Below are positions 10,101 through 18,762 of a stretch of DNA of 64,000 nucleotides, one piece after another; within the stretch, counting starts at the first letter, position 1; the number at the start of each line of letters is the position of its first letter. Location of the stretch: positions 1-64,000 of IMG/VR virus record IMGVR_UViG_3300025133_009608, one strand, 5' to 3'. Under the pieces are notes generated by a model. The model did no database searches and was not told where the DNA came from. It saw nothing but the letters and a program-made list of their open reading frames with translations. A program made the position numbers and the translations under genes. Origin of the DNA: a virus.

Positions 10101-10672
10101 CCGGTATAATTTACATGAGAGTTATATATTTTTTCCAAAACCTCCTGCAGAGTACCTGCCTGGAGCGACACACTGGCTGCGGCGCTAGCAACAGTGGCCG
10201 AATCCTTTACGAATACTGCTTGCGCGTAGTGCCTATTTGTTGCGTCTGGGTGAACGTGGGCAGATAAAATAGCCGATAACTCCTCCAGCGCCTGAATGAA
10301 ATTATCAATTCTAGAATCTATTATTGAAATTTGGTCTTCCAAAACTTGTGTTGGAAAGTCTAATCTTAATTTTGATTCAGAAATTGCCGCGACCTTAGAC
10401 ACATCTGAGTTAGTTACTGGGCCCGAAAGAATATTTGCGATATCTAGGGCGGACTTCTTTATGTTGCCCTCTTCATCTAATGCGTTTCCCAATCTTGTGG
10501 CTACAGTATTTCCCGCAGAACCCTGAGGATTAACTCCGAGAGTTTGCTCAATTTGAAAAATGGCAGAGCGGAAAGAGTTTAAAACATCAGAGCCAATTTC
10601 AGTTATGTTATCTCGAATAACTGGAATCTCTACTGAGGTATCTAATTTATTTGGATATTTTGATTTTGACAT
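7121..10672 (-). CDS. Tail fibre/spike protein, paralogue B with beta-helix
   Basis: An 1183-residue protein from ATG 10672 with GGGAGTAGG upstream. The first roughly 210 residues (MSKSKYPNKLDTSVEIPVIR ... QTLGVNPQGSAGN ... AHVHPDATNRHYAQ ... AGQVFYDKTG) are a close paralogue of the N-terminus of the gene just upstream, and are likely the shared virion-attachment module. The central region is beta-rich. From about residue 950 (SFYIAFSAEG, FSKMFPEMSAPSVLIKEGTF, KVSGSGPGTMIVRHS, LTYLGRDDTITLAD) it reads as a right-handed beta-helix as found in tail spikes. It lacks the conserved C-terminal domain of its paralogue. Substrate unknown. Confidence 0.75.
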   Translation of the reverse strand: MSKSKYPNKLDTSVEIPVIRDNITEIGSDVLNSFRSAIFQIEQTLGVNPQGSAGNTVATRLGNALDEEGNIKKSALDIANILSGPVTNSDVSKVAAISESKLRLDFPTQVLEDQISIIDSRIDNFIQALEELSAILSAHVHPDATNRHYAQAVFVKDSATVASAAASVSLQAGTLQEVLEKIYNSHVNYTGDNISETNNSHTAGQVFYDKTGTSDVIFSDSVQGAIEDLVEIESKGIRNANLNFNSNGIIRTGSVYDANEGTSAGSTLVSAASVNYTGPTEKSTEEIMFITPQEDLYGVRRYDTLTLFDSLLPEDDKEYIIADVTKDVDDKIESVTVFGGPTGDSKSGVSAVITRNIYRPYNENALNCCVRPRYLKTNTPDIFVANPDSATAISYGIRPSEITELLNMLAIDIDGNEVEIDVYDPVIGATGQQTINSIVNMINSAAVSDRLGVMAYKVRSLGCYELAIAHVLPNRSGGKNRTITIKEAAANDCSEQIGLQYLVDTEIEGSTGNSHHINGYLLSGFGGIIELNSESVSLSTGTSNVDLNSEDESFYKMGVRAGDLAIINDAIDSSDNGTYRIKNVFPDSIALDHSDYTFADSLDENSSFAIMRASAPVGEMEFDEIGSNGSILFDVFTTEDGDVFYDKRMLVNGQASESTFEAVVIDASKGFIVDGDVATINFTDGPVYVTLTDPNSNTSDPVFVGASGRYKIRSADGMSFVVIDVWTRASGELSVPVAVELTGFAEPASSVLHLCRGAYSTNLGMVLGHRSGSALLGGLAEDIGVPALIDKRSTGTVDHTIIGESVLERYIQGPRNELRGCGIIRGMNLESIVDNGDGTFSAKVNPGVAVVNGIRHEFFGAQDLILEHSGSFYIAFSAEGCLVSGVETTNGLSPFSNQSVAHIAKYQLSSASILDLRLFIDHMDYKAIGDIVVANDQRFGHFTDIKAAVDYSREFSKMFPEMSAPSVLIKEGTFYVSATINLDFDIKVSGSGPGTMIVRHSSYHPDAANAKYFENSIFEIGAFSGDSIEGGVTISDLTYLGRDDTITLADSVIVMLHNEESSKASFLIRGVRFIAGANYSIDSAHPTSAGNSVPNEMPIRIGDEYNGDFENIHVTECHFDGIGLPTGVIFLDNGNNYRNINISGNCSVRSIHSDYSLIDSTTLGTGYDETGIQETSNVIEYVL

Positions 10673-10675
10673 TAC

Positions 10676-13600
10676 CTACTCCCGACCCTTTTTGCTCTTT
10701 CTGTCTTTTCTTTTTGGCTCCAAGATCGGCTTCCCCCTCTCGTCCGTCCAGCTGGCCGCAATAATGTGCGGGTCCTTTCGATCCCCGATGACCATCCATG
10801 AGATTTCATCAGTGCAATCATCTGATTTTGCCACTATTGTTAAGACTCCCATGTTAACGCTACCGCGAACGGGCGTCCAGCCTGACTCGTTTGATGTAAA
10901 GCACTGGACAAAGTCGCACAGCGAGTTAAACGTACCATTCTCCATTCCAAACTCCGCGTCTATATCTATCGATGCAGATCCCATAACTAAATCAACGACT
11001 CCACGATATATCAAATCTGCCCTTGGGCCCTCGATAAAAGAGTGCACGAGATCATGAGTCTCGCTCATTTCAACAAGTGGATGTCGAATCTTAAAGGTGC
11101 CAGACCCCTTGCTCAACACACCTGCGACTTGGAGGTCGTTATCGATATACACGTCCCAGTCGAAGGAAGATTCGTTACCGCCGTTTGTATGGATATCGGC
11201 GCAGTAAATCTCCCCGTCCGCCCTTACGTCGAGGTCAACTGCGAGGTCAGTTACAACCGCCCCTGTTATAGTCAGGTTTTTAACCTCCATAGATTCAATC
11301 TCAGAGCTATTGGCGTAAAGTGTATCGTCGAGATGAATATTTTCTGCCCAGATAGTGTTCGCCTTGCTGACAGAGTCGCTCACAGGCGAATAATCTCCAA
11401 GGTCTATATACCCATCTCCATTGTGGTCATATCCAATTTTAATATTCTCACCGGCCGGTATTCCTTCGTTATCATCCACAAGACTTACTCTTAAGGCTCC
11501 AGATCGTAGGGTCGGAGTCCAAACGTAGTTGGTTGCAAATATTTCACTAGCGATGACCTCCTCCTCGGCCTTTAAAACATAGCACGTTATATTTCCACTG
11601 AGGAGGGAATCTGGACTTTCGCCCCCCCCGACATCCAGAGCTTTAAGGCCGAGATATGACCCAGCTGGATCATTTATCATTATTGATCCTTCAATTATTG
11701 CCCCCGCAAGACTCAGGTCGCCACCGGCGCTCAGGTCGCCACCGATGCTCAGGTGCCGACTGATGCGATCTCCCCACGCGTATTGATCTTCAGGGTCCAT
11801 GGCGCAAAAATCACTTCCATTATTATCCGCATTTATATTTCCAAATATCTGAACGTTATTTCCGGGAGGACACTCATCAAAGCCGAATATGCTACGGGGT
11901 CCGTCCTGGAATATCGCGATATTTCCGGCCCCAGGATAAGCCCCGTCCCCAGAGCCTCTAAACGTATTATTTAAAATATTAATATTCTGACAAAGAGATG
12001 CGTCTGGATCGATTGAAATATATGAATTTAAAAATTGACAACCCTTAATTGATATGTTCCCAAAACAATCTTCAGACGACATCGAGGGATCGAGGTCAAC
12101 TCCCAAAACCCTAATACCACCGCTCTGAGGAGATAAATAACTAGAGTAATCAAATATTATTCCGCTGAATCTTGCTCCCCAATTTATATTATTATTATCG
12201 GAGTCTTTTATTGCCGGGTCTATGACGAAGACTTTTGACAATTTTAATGTAAAATCCGACAGGCTTACAAAGCCGGCCCCTATACCCTGGTGCGCGGCCG
12301 GTGCCGAATCAGAAACTCCAGGGCCCGCAAGAAAGATTGCACCGTGCCTTTCCTGAGAGATTATCTTGTCGGCCTCGGTATCTGAGTATGAATTTGTTAT
12401 ATCCAATACTGTTGACTCTCCCTCTCCGGTAATATTCAGTGGAAAATTTATATAAATACCGTCCCTTGCCACGGAAGGTATAAGATCTGCCGTATCAGCC
12501 CCGACGGCCGGGAGGCCGGTATCTACGCTTACTATGTGCGTCCCCGATTTCAAATGAACCGTCGGAACTCCGGCAAAAGGAAATAAGTCCGAAAATCTCT
12601 TTGCATATTTTATTGCTTTATTTATACTCGAAAAATGCCCCATTCCAGGCTGAGGGCTGACCGTTATTGAGTTAAGAAGCTTCAAATCTAAATCATTTAT
12701 AAATAGCCGCAAGTCATAAGCCGTAGCATCTGGATCGCTCCACTCTATAGAGCCCAAAGCACAAAACTCTCCGGAGTCAAACGGAGAAGCGCACGTTATG
12801 GCGTCAGCTAGGGCGAAAACAACCTCTCCCCATTCATTTATTGCGACAAATATCTTATCGCCGCCTAAAGCTCCGGAATTCTCAATCTCAGTCTTTAAAC
12901 TTATCTTTTCTAAAATCTCAAATCGGGTGCCCTTTACGTAGCAAACTCCGGATGAGATATCAATAACATACTTCCCGCCCTCTATTGCTCCAGAGGCCGC
13001 AGTTGAAAGCTCCACTCCACGAATCACTCCATTGGATCGCATTTCAGAAATTGGAGCCTCAAGCACCTTCGATATCGCGCTACTCCCAAGATCCTTAGCC
13101 CCCGAGAGCCCGCGCTCGACGCGAGAAAATACCCTGGGAGTTGTGCTTCCTGCTCCGGTTATTCTTCCATTCCCACTTTCAACGAGGAGCCTTCCCAGGA
13201 ATAGGTTTTCCTCCATACTTGCTTCGGGCGCTCCAACTATAGAAACCGACGTTGAATCACTTGTTAGCGAATCAATATAGGAATAAAAATCCGAAACATC
13301 GTCTATATATAATCTAATTTTCAAATTAGATATCCCAGAAAAAATATCCTTATATATCCTTTTCCCAATTGACAACCTCTCTATTCTCCCTCCATCCAGG
13401 GAAAATAAAACCGAAGATGTTATCGGGTCTATAGATATCTCCAATTCGGCGTCTTCGCTTAAGTCGCCAGAAAAGTCCGATATAGCAAATCGGGCTCGAT
13501 CGCCCAAGTCATATGGAGCTTCATACACCATTCTTTTTTTGGAAAATATATTTCTATCTTTATCCATAAAAATATCAACCAAGGCATGGGCAGGGTGGGA

Positions 13601-15442
13601 GGATACTTCATCGAATGAGAGCGAGTCGAATGAAACCGAATTCTTATACACTAAAAACTGAGGAGTATTAAGAGTCGATAATTTTGGCTGCCCAGAATCA
13701 GTGATAATCTTTGTCGAAGATATAGAGTCAATTCTATAAGAGCTAGCGCCTGCTGCACTGATAATGTTTATCAAATCATGCTTTGCTAGCTCATCTTTTG
13801 TAAAATCTGCAGTCCTGGTTTCTATGGAGCTCGTCAGGTCGGTGATTACAGGGACTTCACTATTTATTTTTTCTCCCAACCCAGAATAAGCCGAACCCTG
13901 GATGAAGTACTCATTATCAGGCTGCGAGTCAACTTCAACGCCATCTATGTGAGCAAAGCCAACGGAATCAATCCCGTCATCAGTAACTCTTGAGGCTGTT
14001 AGCGTATATGCCGTTGTGGCGTTACTTGGTATATTGTGTACTATGGCAATCTCAGATGACAACCCTTCAACGTCAAGCCTGTATGCTAACGCCGGATGTG
14101 CGCCCTCGGAAAGCTGTTCATTTATTTCACGAATAATTGTATCTATTGTCTGCGCCGGGTCTACAGAGGAATAAAGATCCAGAGTTAATGCGTCACCACT
14201 TTCAAATGTTAGTTTAAAATAGCGATTAGAGTTACTAATCTCGCTCGGCCTACAGCCGGAGGTTACAATAGCTGCAGCTTCTGGGTTTGAAATCTGAATA
14301 ATCCCCGATGACGTTTTGTCTGCAAACTGCACCACTCCCAGTAGTAATCCAGTCTGAATTGATGGTTGATTCTTATTCTTTAAAATCTTGGCCTGATCTC
14401 CAGAAAAGGAATCTGCAACAAGCCTCCCAAACACCTCTACGGACTCCACCTTTTCATCTACAATGGTGGCGCTAGAGATCTGCATGTCCTTGGTCTCGCC
14501 ATCGCCTACCGTAACTCTAACTATATCTGACGCCTCGACCCCGTAAGAGGACATCTCCTGTGGAGAGTCAAAGCTTACCACGGAAGTGTTCCTTGTATCA
14601 TATGTGCTGTACTTTGAATGTGATGCGTCAGAATCGTCTACAGTTGTTCTTCCGTCGTTAATATCAGAAACACTCGTTGATACTATATTTCTGGCGGCAC
14701 CATTTTGATGAAAAATATTTTGATGATCATCCAGTTGGCGGTTGGCCAGATTGATAGTCTCCTCTATTGCCCCCTGAGTATCGTCCGATTGAATATCTCC
14801 AGAGACATTGGCTCGATCAAAAAACACCTGATTTGCAGAATGAGACTTATTCAGAGAGGATATGTCGGAGCCATCATAATTTATATGGGATCCATAAATA
14901 TCTTCAAATACTTCCTGTGCGGTTGCGGACGGCGTAAAATTGGTTGCAACCGACTGGCTTCCGTTTCCTATCTCGTCTACAGTTATCGCCATCGCCCGGT
15001 GCCTATTTGTTGCGTCCAAATGCACATGGGCCGTCAATATTGCGGCAATCTCATCTAGGCGGCCTATATACCGGTCTATCTCTCCAACTAGGGCGAGAAC
15101 TTCCTGCTGAATAAGTCCAGTTGGAAAGTCCAGATTTAATTTGGACTCGGAAATCGCAGCAGCAGAAGAAACATCAGAATTAGATATTGGGCCAGAAACC
15201 AATCCGGCCATACTTAGTGCCTCTTTGGATATGTTTCCATTTCCATCTAACGCTCGATTCAATCTATCTGCTACCGAGTTCCCAACCGCACCCTGCGGAT
15301 TTACTCCCAGAGTTCTTTCTATTTGAAATATCGCGGACCTAAGGCTATTCAGAACGTCTGAGCCCACCTCCACAATATTATCGCGTACGGCCGGTATTTC
15401 AATAGATGAATCTAGTTCACTTGGATACTTTGATTTTGACAT
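10676..15442 (-). CDS. Long tail fibre/spike protein, paralogue A with conserved C-terminal domain
   Basis: The 1588-residue product starts at ATG 15442 (GGGAAG upstream). Its N-terminal 210 residues match the paralogue downstream. A beta-helix-like region follows (FPFAGVPTVHLKSGTHIV, NITGEGESTVLDITNS, then repeated Asn/Gly turns). The last roughly 125 residues (DLIYRGVVDLVMGSASIDID, SLCDFVQCFTSNESGWTPVR, SWMVIGDRKDPHI) match a C-terminal domain I remember from fibres of many unrelated phages, probably a trimerisation or assembly domain. The basic tail (EPKRKDRKSKKGRE) is unusual. The role is host recognition or a side fibre; the receptor is unknown. The order A then B with a 3-base gap suggests tandem duplication. 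Confidence 0.78.
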   Translation of the reverse strand: MSKSKYPSELDSSIEIPAVRDNIVEVGSDVLNSLRSAIFQIERTLGVNPQGAVGNSVADRLNRALDGNGNISKEALSMAGLVSGPISNSDVSSAAAISESKLNLDFPTGLIQQEVLALVGEIDRYIGRLDEIAAILTAHVHLDATNRHRAMAITVDEIGNGSQSVATNFTPSATAQEVFEDIYGSHINYDGSDISSLNKSHSANQVFFDRANVSGDIQSDDTQGAIEETINLANRQLDDHQNIFHQNGAARNIVSTSVSDINDGRTTVDDSDASHSKYSTYDTRNTSVVSFDSPQEMSSYGVEASDIVRVTVGDGETKDMQISSATIVDEKVESVEVFGRLVADSFSGDQAKILKNKNQPSIQTGLLLGVVQFADKTSSGIIQISNPEAAAIVTSGCRPSEISNSNRYFKLTFESGDALTLDLYSSVDPAQTIDTIIREINEQLSEGAHPALAYRLDVEGLSSEIAIVHNIPSNATTAYTLTASRVTDDGIDSVGFAHIDGVEVDSQPDNEYFIQGSAYSGLGEKINSEVPVITDLTSSIETRTADFTKDELAKHDLINIISAAGASSYRIDSISSTKIITDSGQPKLSTLNTPQFLVYKNSVSFDSLSFDEVSSHPAHALVDIFMDKDRNIFSKKRMVYEAPYDLGDRARFAISDFSGDLSEDAELEISIDPITSSVLFSLDGGRIERLSIGKRIYKDIFSGISNLKIRLYIDDVSDFYSYIDSLTSDSTSVSIVGAPEASMEENLFLGRLLVESGNGRITGAGSTTPRVFSRVERGLSGAKDLGSSAISKVLEAPISEMRSNGVIRGVELSTAASGAIEGGKYVIDISSGVCYVKGTRFEILEKISLKTEIENSGALGGDKIFVAINEWGEVVFALADAITCASPFDSGEFCALGSIEWSDPDATAYDLRLFINDLDLKLLNSITVSPQPGMGHFSSINKAIKYAKRFSDLFPFAGVPTVHLKSGTHIVSVDTGLPAVGADTADLIPSVARDGIYINFPLNITGEGESTVLDITNSYSDTEADKIISQERHGAIFLAGPGVSDSAPAAHQGIGAGFVSLSDFTLKLSKVFVIDPAIKDSDNNNINWGARFSGIIFDYSSYLSPQSGGIRVLGVDLDPSMSSEDCFGNISIKGCQFLNSYISIDPDASLCQNINILNNTFRGSGDGAYPGAGNIAIFQDGPRSIFGFDECPPGNNVQIFGNINADNNGSDFCAMDPEDQYAWGDRISRHLSIGGDLSAGGDLSLAGAIIEGSIMINDPAGSYLGLKALDVGGGESPDSLLSGNITCYVLKAEEEVIASEIFATNYVWTPTLRSGALRVSLVDDNEGIPAGENIKIGYDHNGDGYIDLGDYSPVSDSVSKANTIWAENIHLDDTLYANSSEIESMEVKNLTITGAVVTDLAVDLDVRADGEIYCADIHTNGGNESSFDWDVYIDNDLQVAGVLSKGSGTFKIRHPLVEMSETHDLVHSFIEGPRADLIYRGVVDLVMGSASIDIDAEFGMENGTFNSLCDFVQCFTSNESGWTPVRGSVNMGVLTIVAKSDDCTDEISWMVIGDRKDPHIIAASWTDERGKPILEPKRKDRKSKKGRE

Positions 15443-15500
15443 TTAACTTCCCTAAATAACTACAACCTAGTAGAAAAAATTAGCATTAAAATCAACAATT

Positions 15501-15908
15501 TTAATTAGCAATAGAGTCCGCAATCATAAAAGACCCGTAAGACATACCCATCCCGAGAACGAAGAATCCAGCATTTTCCCATGTGTTAAATCTATTTCGA
15601 CGATTGTACCGATCGATAAGATTCTGGTGCGTATTTGTAAGCTCTATATAATATGAGAGCTGCTCTCTCGTGCTATCCATATTTATTCTATATAGGTCTA
15701 TCTGCTGTGTTCTTATCGCATCCAGGGCGATATATTGCTCCAACTCTTTTTCTTTTATCTCTAACTCTTCGATTCTGCCCAAAAGTCCAGTGGCTTCTTC
15801 TATGGTAAAAACATAAGATTCTACCTCTAGAGTCGTTCCTGCCGGCATAACATCTCCGGCGTTTGCAGCGGAGATAGACAAAATAAATATAAAAATAGCC
15901 CTAAGCAT
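15501..15908 (-). CDS. Exported coiled-coil protein with C-terminal membrane segment (spanin-like)
   Basis: 135 residues from ATG 15908, overlapping the upstream gene by 8 bases. There is an N-terminal signal sequence (MLRAIFIFILSISAANA, cleavage expected after ANA), then a coiled coil over residues about 40-105 (LLGRIEELEIKEKELEQYIA) and a C-terminal hydrophobic segment (NAGFFVLGMGMSYGSFMIAD). Export signal plus periplasmic coiled coil plus a second membrane anchor is the layout of unimolecular spanins, which fuse inner and outer membranes at lysis. No lipobox was found. Context with the membrane proteins just upstream supports a lysis role; this is an inference. Confidence 0.45.
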   Translation of the reverse strand: MLRAIFIFILSISAANAGDVMPAGTTLEVESYVFTIEEATGLLGRIEELEIKEKELEQYIALDAIRTQQIDLYRINMDSTREQLSYYIELTNTHQNLIDRYNRRNRFNTWENAGFFVLGMGMSYGSFMIADSIAN

Positions 15909-16101
15909 CGATTTCTATCCGGTTATCCTCTTCCGTGTATTCTACGAAATCTGGATTTACATGCGCTTTTAAATCATTTATATTTATAAGCAGATACTCA
16001 GTTCTATTTGCGGCGGACTTATCAATTGCAGAATTTAGCAAATCCTCCATTCCCTTTGTCATTCCACTTTCTTCTTTTAGTTTTAATAATTTTTCGTACA
16101 T
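15901..16101 (-). CDS. Small helical protein in lysis-like cluster, unknown function
   Basis: 66 residues starting at ATG 16101, directly after the stop of the upstream gene and overlapping the downstream one. Mostly charged alpha-helix (MYEKLLKLKEESGMTKGMED) with an acidic C-terminus (YTEEDNRIEID). No signal peptide or membrane segment. The tight packing indicates cotranslation with the membrane proteins around it. No family recognised. Confidence 0.5.
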   Translation of the reverse strand: MYEKLLKLKEESGMTKGMEDLLNSAIDKSAANRTEYLLININDLKAHVNPDFVEYTEEDNRIEIDA

Positions 16102-16461
16102 TTAAAATCCCCTATCGTCAAAGAACTCGTCCAGCTCCTCGTTAGAAATATCTTTTTTCGGCTCTATCGCATCTAGAGCTTCGAGTTGCTTTCTGATTTC
16201 AGACTCTCTTTCTTCTAGAGTTCTTATTTTACTCTCATTGAGATTAATATCTTTTTGTTTTTGCTCAATCTTTATTTCGGTCCTTACTTTTTCAAGCTCT
16301 AGTTCTAGTATTTTTCTTGAATTTGAGCTATTCCGAAAAATAAAAACCGCCACAAAGCCTACAACTCCGATTATTGCGGCGACTATAAGCTTTACTTTCG
16401 CAGACAATGAGCAAACAGCCTCCCAAGCGAGCGAAAAAAATCCGCTATCATCCTTGCTCAT
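16102..16461 (-). CDS. Membrane-anchored coiled-coil protein (inner-membrane spanin-like)
   Basis: 119 residues from ATG 16461, overlapping the 3' end of the upstream holin-like gene by 14 bases. One transmembrane helix (VKLIVAAIIGVVGFVAVFIF, residues about 23-42) is followed by a long coiled coil (residues 50-95, rich in Glu, Lys and Leu) and an acidic tail (NEELDEFFDDRGF). This N-in, single-anchor plus coiled-coil layout is that of Rz-type inner-membrane spanins. With the exported coiled-coil protein two genes downstream it could form a spanin pair. Other membrane scaffolding roles are possible. Confidence 0.45.
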   Translation of the reverse strand: MSKDDSGFFSLAWEAVCSLSAKVKLIVAAIIGVVGFVAVFIFRNSSNSRKILELELEKVRTEIKIEQKQKDINLNESKIRTLEERESEIRKQLEALDAIEPKKDISNEELDEFFDDRGF

Positions 16462-16723
16462 CTTGGCCCTCTTTCGCCTTCGGCGGCGCTTCGTCTTCTT
16501 CGTATTTTTTATCTGTCCATCTCCTGGTCACATATGCCGAAAATGTTGCCGCCAAGTAGGCTGTCATCGTCGCGGCCTCCATTGGCTGAAAGCTGATGTC
16601 AAAATCAGAATAAGCAATTCTTCCAAATGTGGCTAATAAAATATTAAACGTAACCACTCCAAATGCTATTAGCGCGAATGTTAGCATTGCATCTTTTTTT
16701 CCACTTGTGTTCTTAACCCACAT
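16448..16723 (-). CDS. Two-helix membrane protein, candidate holin
   Basis: 91 residues from ATG 16723 with AAGGAGG upstream. Two hydrophobic segments are visible, one at residues about 13-33 (MLTFALIAFGVVTFNILLAT) and one around 50-66 (ATMTAYLAATFSAYVTRRW), followed by a charged, hydrophilic C-terminus (KKYEEDEAPPKAKEGQDEQG). Small size, two membrane spans, charged tail and linkage to spanin-like genes suggest a holin that permeabilises the inner membrane. No endolysin is seen next to it, so the assignment is by architecture and context only. Confidence 0.45.
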   Translation of the reverse strand: MWVKNTSGKKDAMLTFALIAFGVVTFNILLATFGRIAYSDFDISFQPMEAATMTAYLAATFSAYVTRRWTDKKYEEDEAPPKAKEGQDEQG

Positions 16724-16734
16724 ATCTTTCCTCC

Positions 16735-18729
16735 TTATGCGTTGAATGAAAACGGAAATTGATACCCAACATCTGTTTTATCCAGTCTTTTTAATTTAAG
16801 CTTTTGCCGCGTAAAGTGACGATAAAATAACTTATCCTTTGTAACGTCCAATACTTCATAGATATATTCTATATCGTCATTAAAATCGAACCTAACGATC
16901 AAATCTCTATCGCGGACTGCTGGGGCCGGAAGCGTCCAGCACTGTGGCTCGTACGACTGCTCTAGATGAGCATGGGCGCCGAGCTTAAGATCTTCGGTTG
17001 TATCTCCGAACATAACCATTAGGCGGCGATCCTCTCTTCTCCTATTCTCAAACTGATCAAACCCTCCTACATATCCGGTCCCATAGCACAACTTGCATCC
17101 CTTTGTTTTTGGATGATTTCTTCTGGAGGTCGAGCAGCTACAGGTCGCCCCCTCCCACATTCTCCGAAGAAGAATTACCGGCTCTCCGGTCTGGTCGAGC
17201 AGCACCTCCTCTCTATTTAGCATTCTATCAAATATGTTCATCCCCCTCATGCCGTTGAACTCTCCGCCCAAGTAGCTTCCGCAGTCTGAATTATTTTTGC
17301 CCTGAAGAATATTCTGAGGAATTGCCTGATGATATCCGCAAAAATCAAATCCTTGAAAGAATTTTTGATCATTATCCGTATAGTCCGTAACAACCAGTCC
17401 AACGTTATCCACCTCTCTTCCGCTGAGAACTCCCTCATAATGTGGAGTTGCCATGACGATAACCGTATTACTGTCCTGACAGGCCAAAAACATCTTTACA
17501 GAGTCCCCGCTCAGGTATATGCCGGGACTCGTCCCGTTCAGCCCCCGACCTCCGGTTGGCACCAAAAATGAAGTAGCAGTTTTGGCTGTATATTTTATGA
17601 CCTCTGAGGAGTTTATAATCAAATTACCACTGGACGGATATCCATCTGTGGAGTCAACATTTATAATTGTATCATCTTCAACAGTTAGCTCTGATATGAC
17701 TACCTGCGCAGGAATCAGATAAAGCCCATCTGCTGCAACCTCCATCTCCTCCAGGAGCAGCGTCCCCCTAAAGGCCTCTAGAGCTCTAACCGCGAAGCTC
17801 TGAGTTAAGCCGGGAGTGAATCCCGCAACAGTTGCGGAGCTAACTGTAGATGCTGCAATATATTTTGGAGCAGAATCAAAAATTTCAAGTCTAGAACTAT
17901 TTTGATATATTAACGCAAAACTATCGCCACGATAGGACCTAGAAATTGGCTTGTACCACTCTAACTCCATCTCTGTCCCCTTTCCTGTGCAAGAAGCCTT
18001 CTTTATTCCCTGATCCCTTCCAACAAAGGAAACCTGCGGAAATACAGATGGCAATATCGCAGATGGTAAGGCAATCGAAAAATCAACCTTTCCTATTTTC
18101 TTATTACCAGAGAGATCCTGAACCGAGTAGCCAAGAACGTAGCTCCCCGACCTAAGCGACTCTTTCGGCTCTATTCGTATTGACACACCATTTGTTATTT
18201 TTCTAATTTCGGAAAGCTCCCCGTCGAATTGGGCCTCGAACTCCCCTCCCTTCATCACGTCTAATTTGTTTAAAAATATGTTTACAGAAGACTCATCTAC
18301 ATCATCGATTGTATCTGAAAATTGCAAAAACAATACCTGATCTGATTTTAAGATATCTCCAGACTTTGGAGATGAAATCTCTAGCATTGGCTCTGCACGT
18401 ACGGTTCTGAATAGATAGGATGTATTAAAAAATTTTCCGTTCAGATCCTGGACCTGAACCTGAACCTTGATCGCCTCTCCTGTTTTAAATTCTTCCTCAG
18501 GGTGGATTACTATTTCTACATTTTCACCATCAAACAGTATATCGGAGTGGCCAGCGTCAAACCCGTCTTTAAATTCGAGCTGATCGACCGCCAGCTTTCC
18601 GGAAATAATCACTGCGATCGAAGATGTGTCAATTCCACTTCCATCGTCAACTATCGTTAACTCTATTAGTGAATCTAAATCTACAAGCTTCTCGCCCTCT
18701 GCTGGCGACTGCCCCGCTATAGACAACAT
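16735..18729 (-). CDS. Virion protein with Ig-like/FN3-like domains and C-terminal Cys-rich connector domain
   Basis: 664 residues from ATG 18729 behind GGGAGG. Residues 1-220 hold two bacterial Ig-like domains (SPAEGEKLVDLDSLIELTIV, then ISSPKSGDILKSDQVLFLQF), followed by an FN3-like stretch (about 240-330) and a beta insert. The C-terminal part has a CSC-x12-CKLCYGTGYVGGF cluster (residues about 530-555) like the zinc-binding C..C.GTGxxGG motif that I know from phage head-tail connector or head-closure proteins, then a beta domain ending KTDVGYQFPFSFN. The likely role is a decorated neck or head-tail joining protein. The Cys motif and domain order are visible; the exact role is inferred. 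Confidence 0.6.
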   Translation of the reverse strand: MLSIAGQSPAEGEKLVDLDSLIELTIVDDGSGIDTSSIAVIISGKLAVDQLEFKDGFDAGHSDILFDGENVEIVIHPEEEFKTGEAIKVQVQVQDLNGKFFNTSYLFRTVRAEPMLEISSPKSGDILKSDQVLFLQFSDTIDDVDESSVNIFLNKLDVMKGGEFEAQFDGELSEIRKITNGVSIRIEPKESLRSGSYVLGYSVQDLSGNKKIGKVDFSIALPSAILPSVFPQVSFVGRDQGIKKASCTGKGTEMELEWYKPISRSYRGDSFALIYQNSSRLEIFDSAPKYIAASTVSSATVAGFTPGLTQSFAVRALEAFRGTLLLEEMEVAADGLYLIPAQVVISELTVEDDTIINVDSTDGYPSSGNLIINSSEVIKYTAKTATSFLVPTGGRGLNGTSPGIYLSGDSVKMFLACQDSNTVIVMATPHYEGVLSGREVDNVGLVVTDYTDNDQKFFQGFDFCGYHQAIPQNILQGKNNSDCGSYLGGEFNGMRGMNIFDRMLNREEVLLDQTGEPVILLRRMWEGATCSCSTSRRNHPKTKGCKLCYGTGYVGGFDQFENRRREDRRLMVMFGDTTEDLKLGAHAHLEQSYEPQCWTLPAPAVRDRDLIVRFDFNDDIEYIYEVLDVTKDKLFYRHFTRQKLKLKRLDKTDVGYQFPFSFNA

Positions 18730-18762
18730 CTTACCTCCCGTTCCTCAAAAAGAGGCTTTCTA

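Noticed and set aside
15443-15500. AT-only hairpin between fibre and lysis-like cluster
   Set aside because: The stem consists only of A-T pairs and has no clear U-tract, so it is not supported as a terminator.
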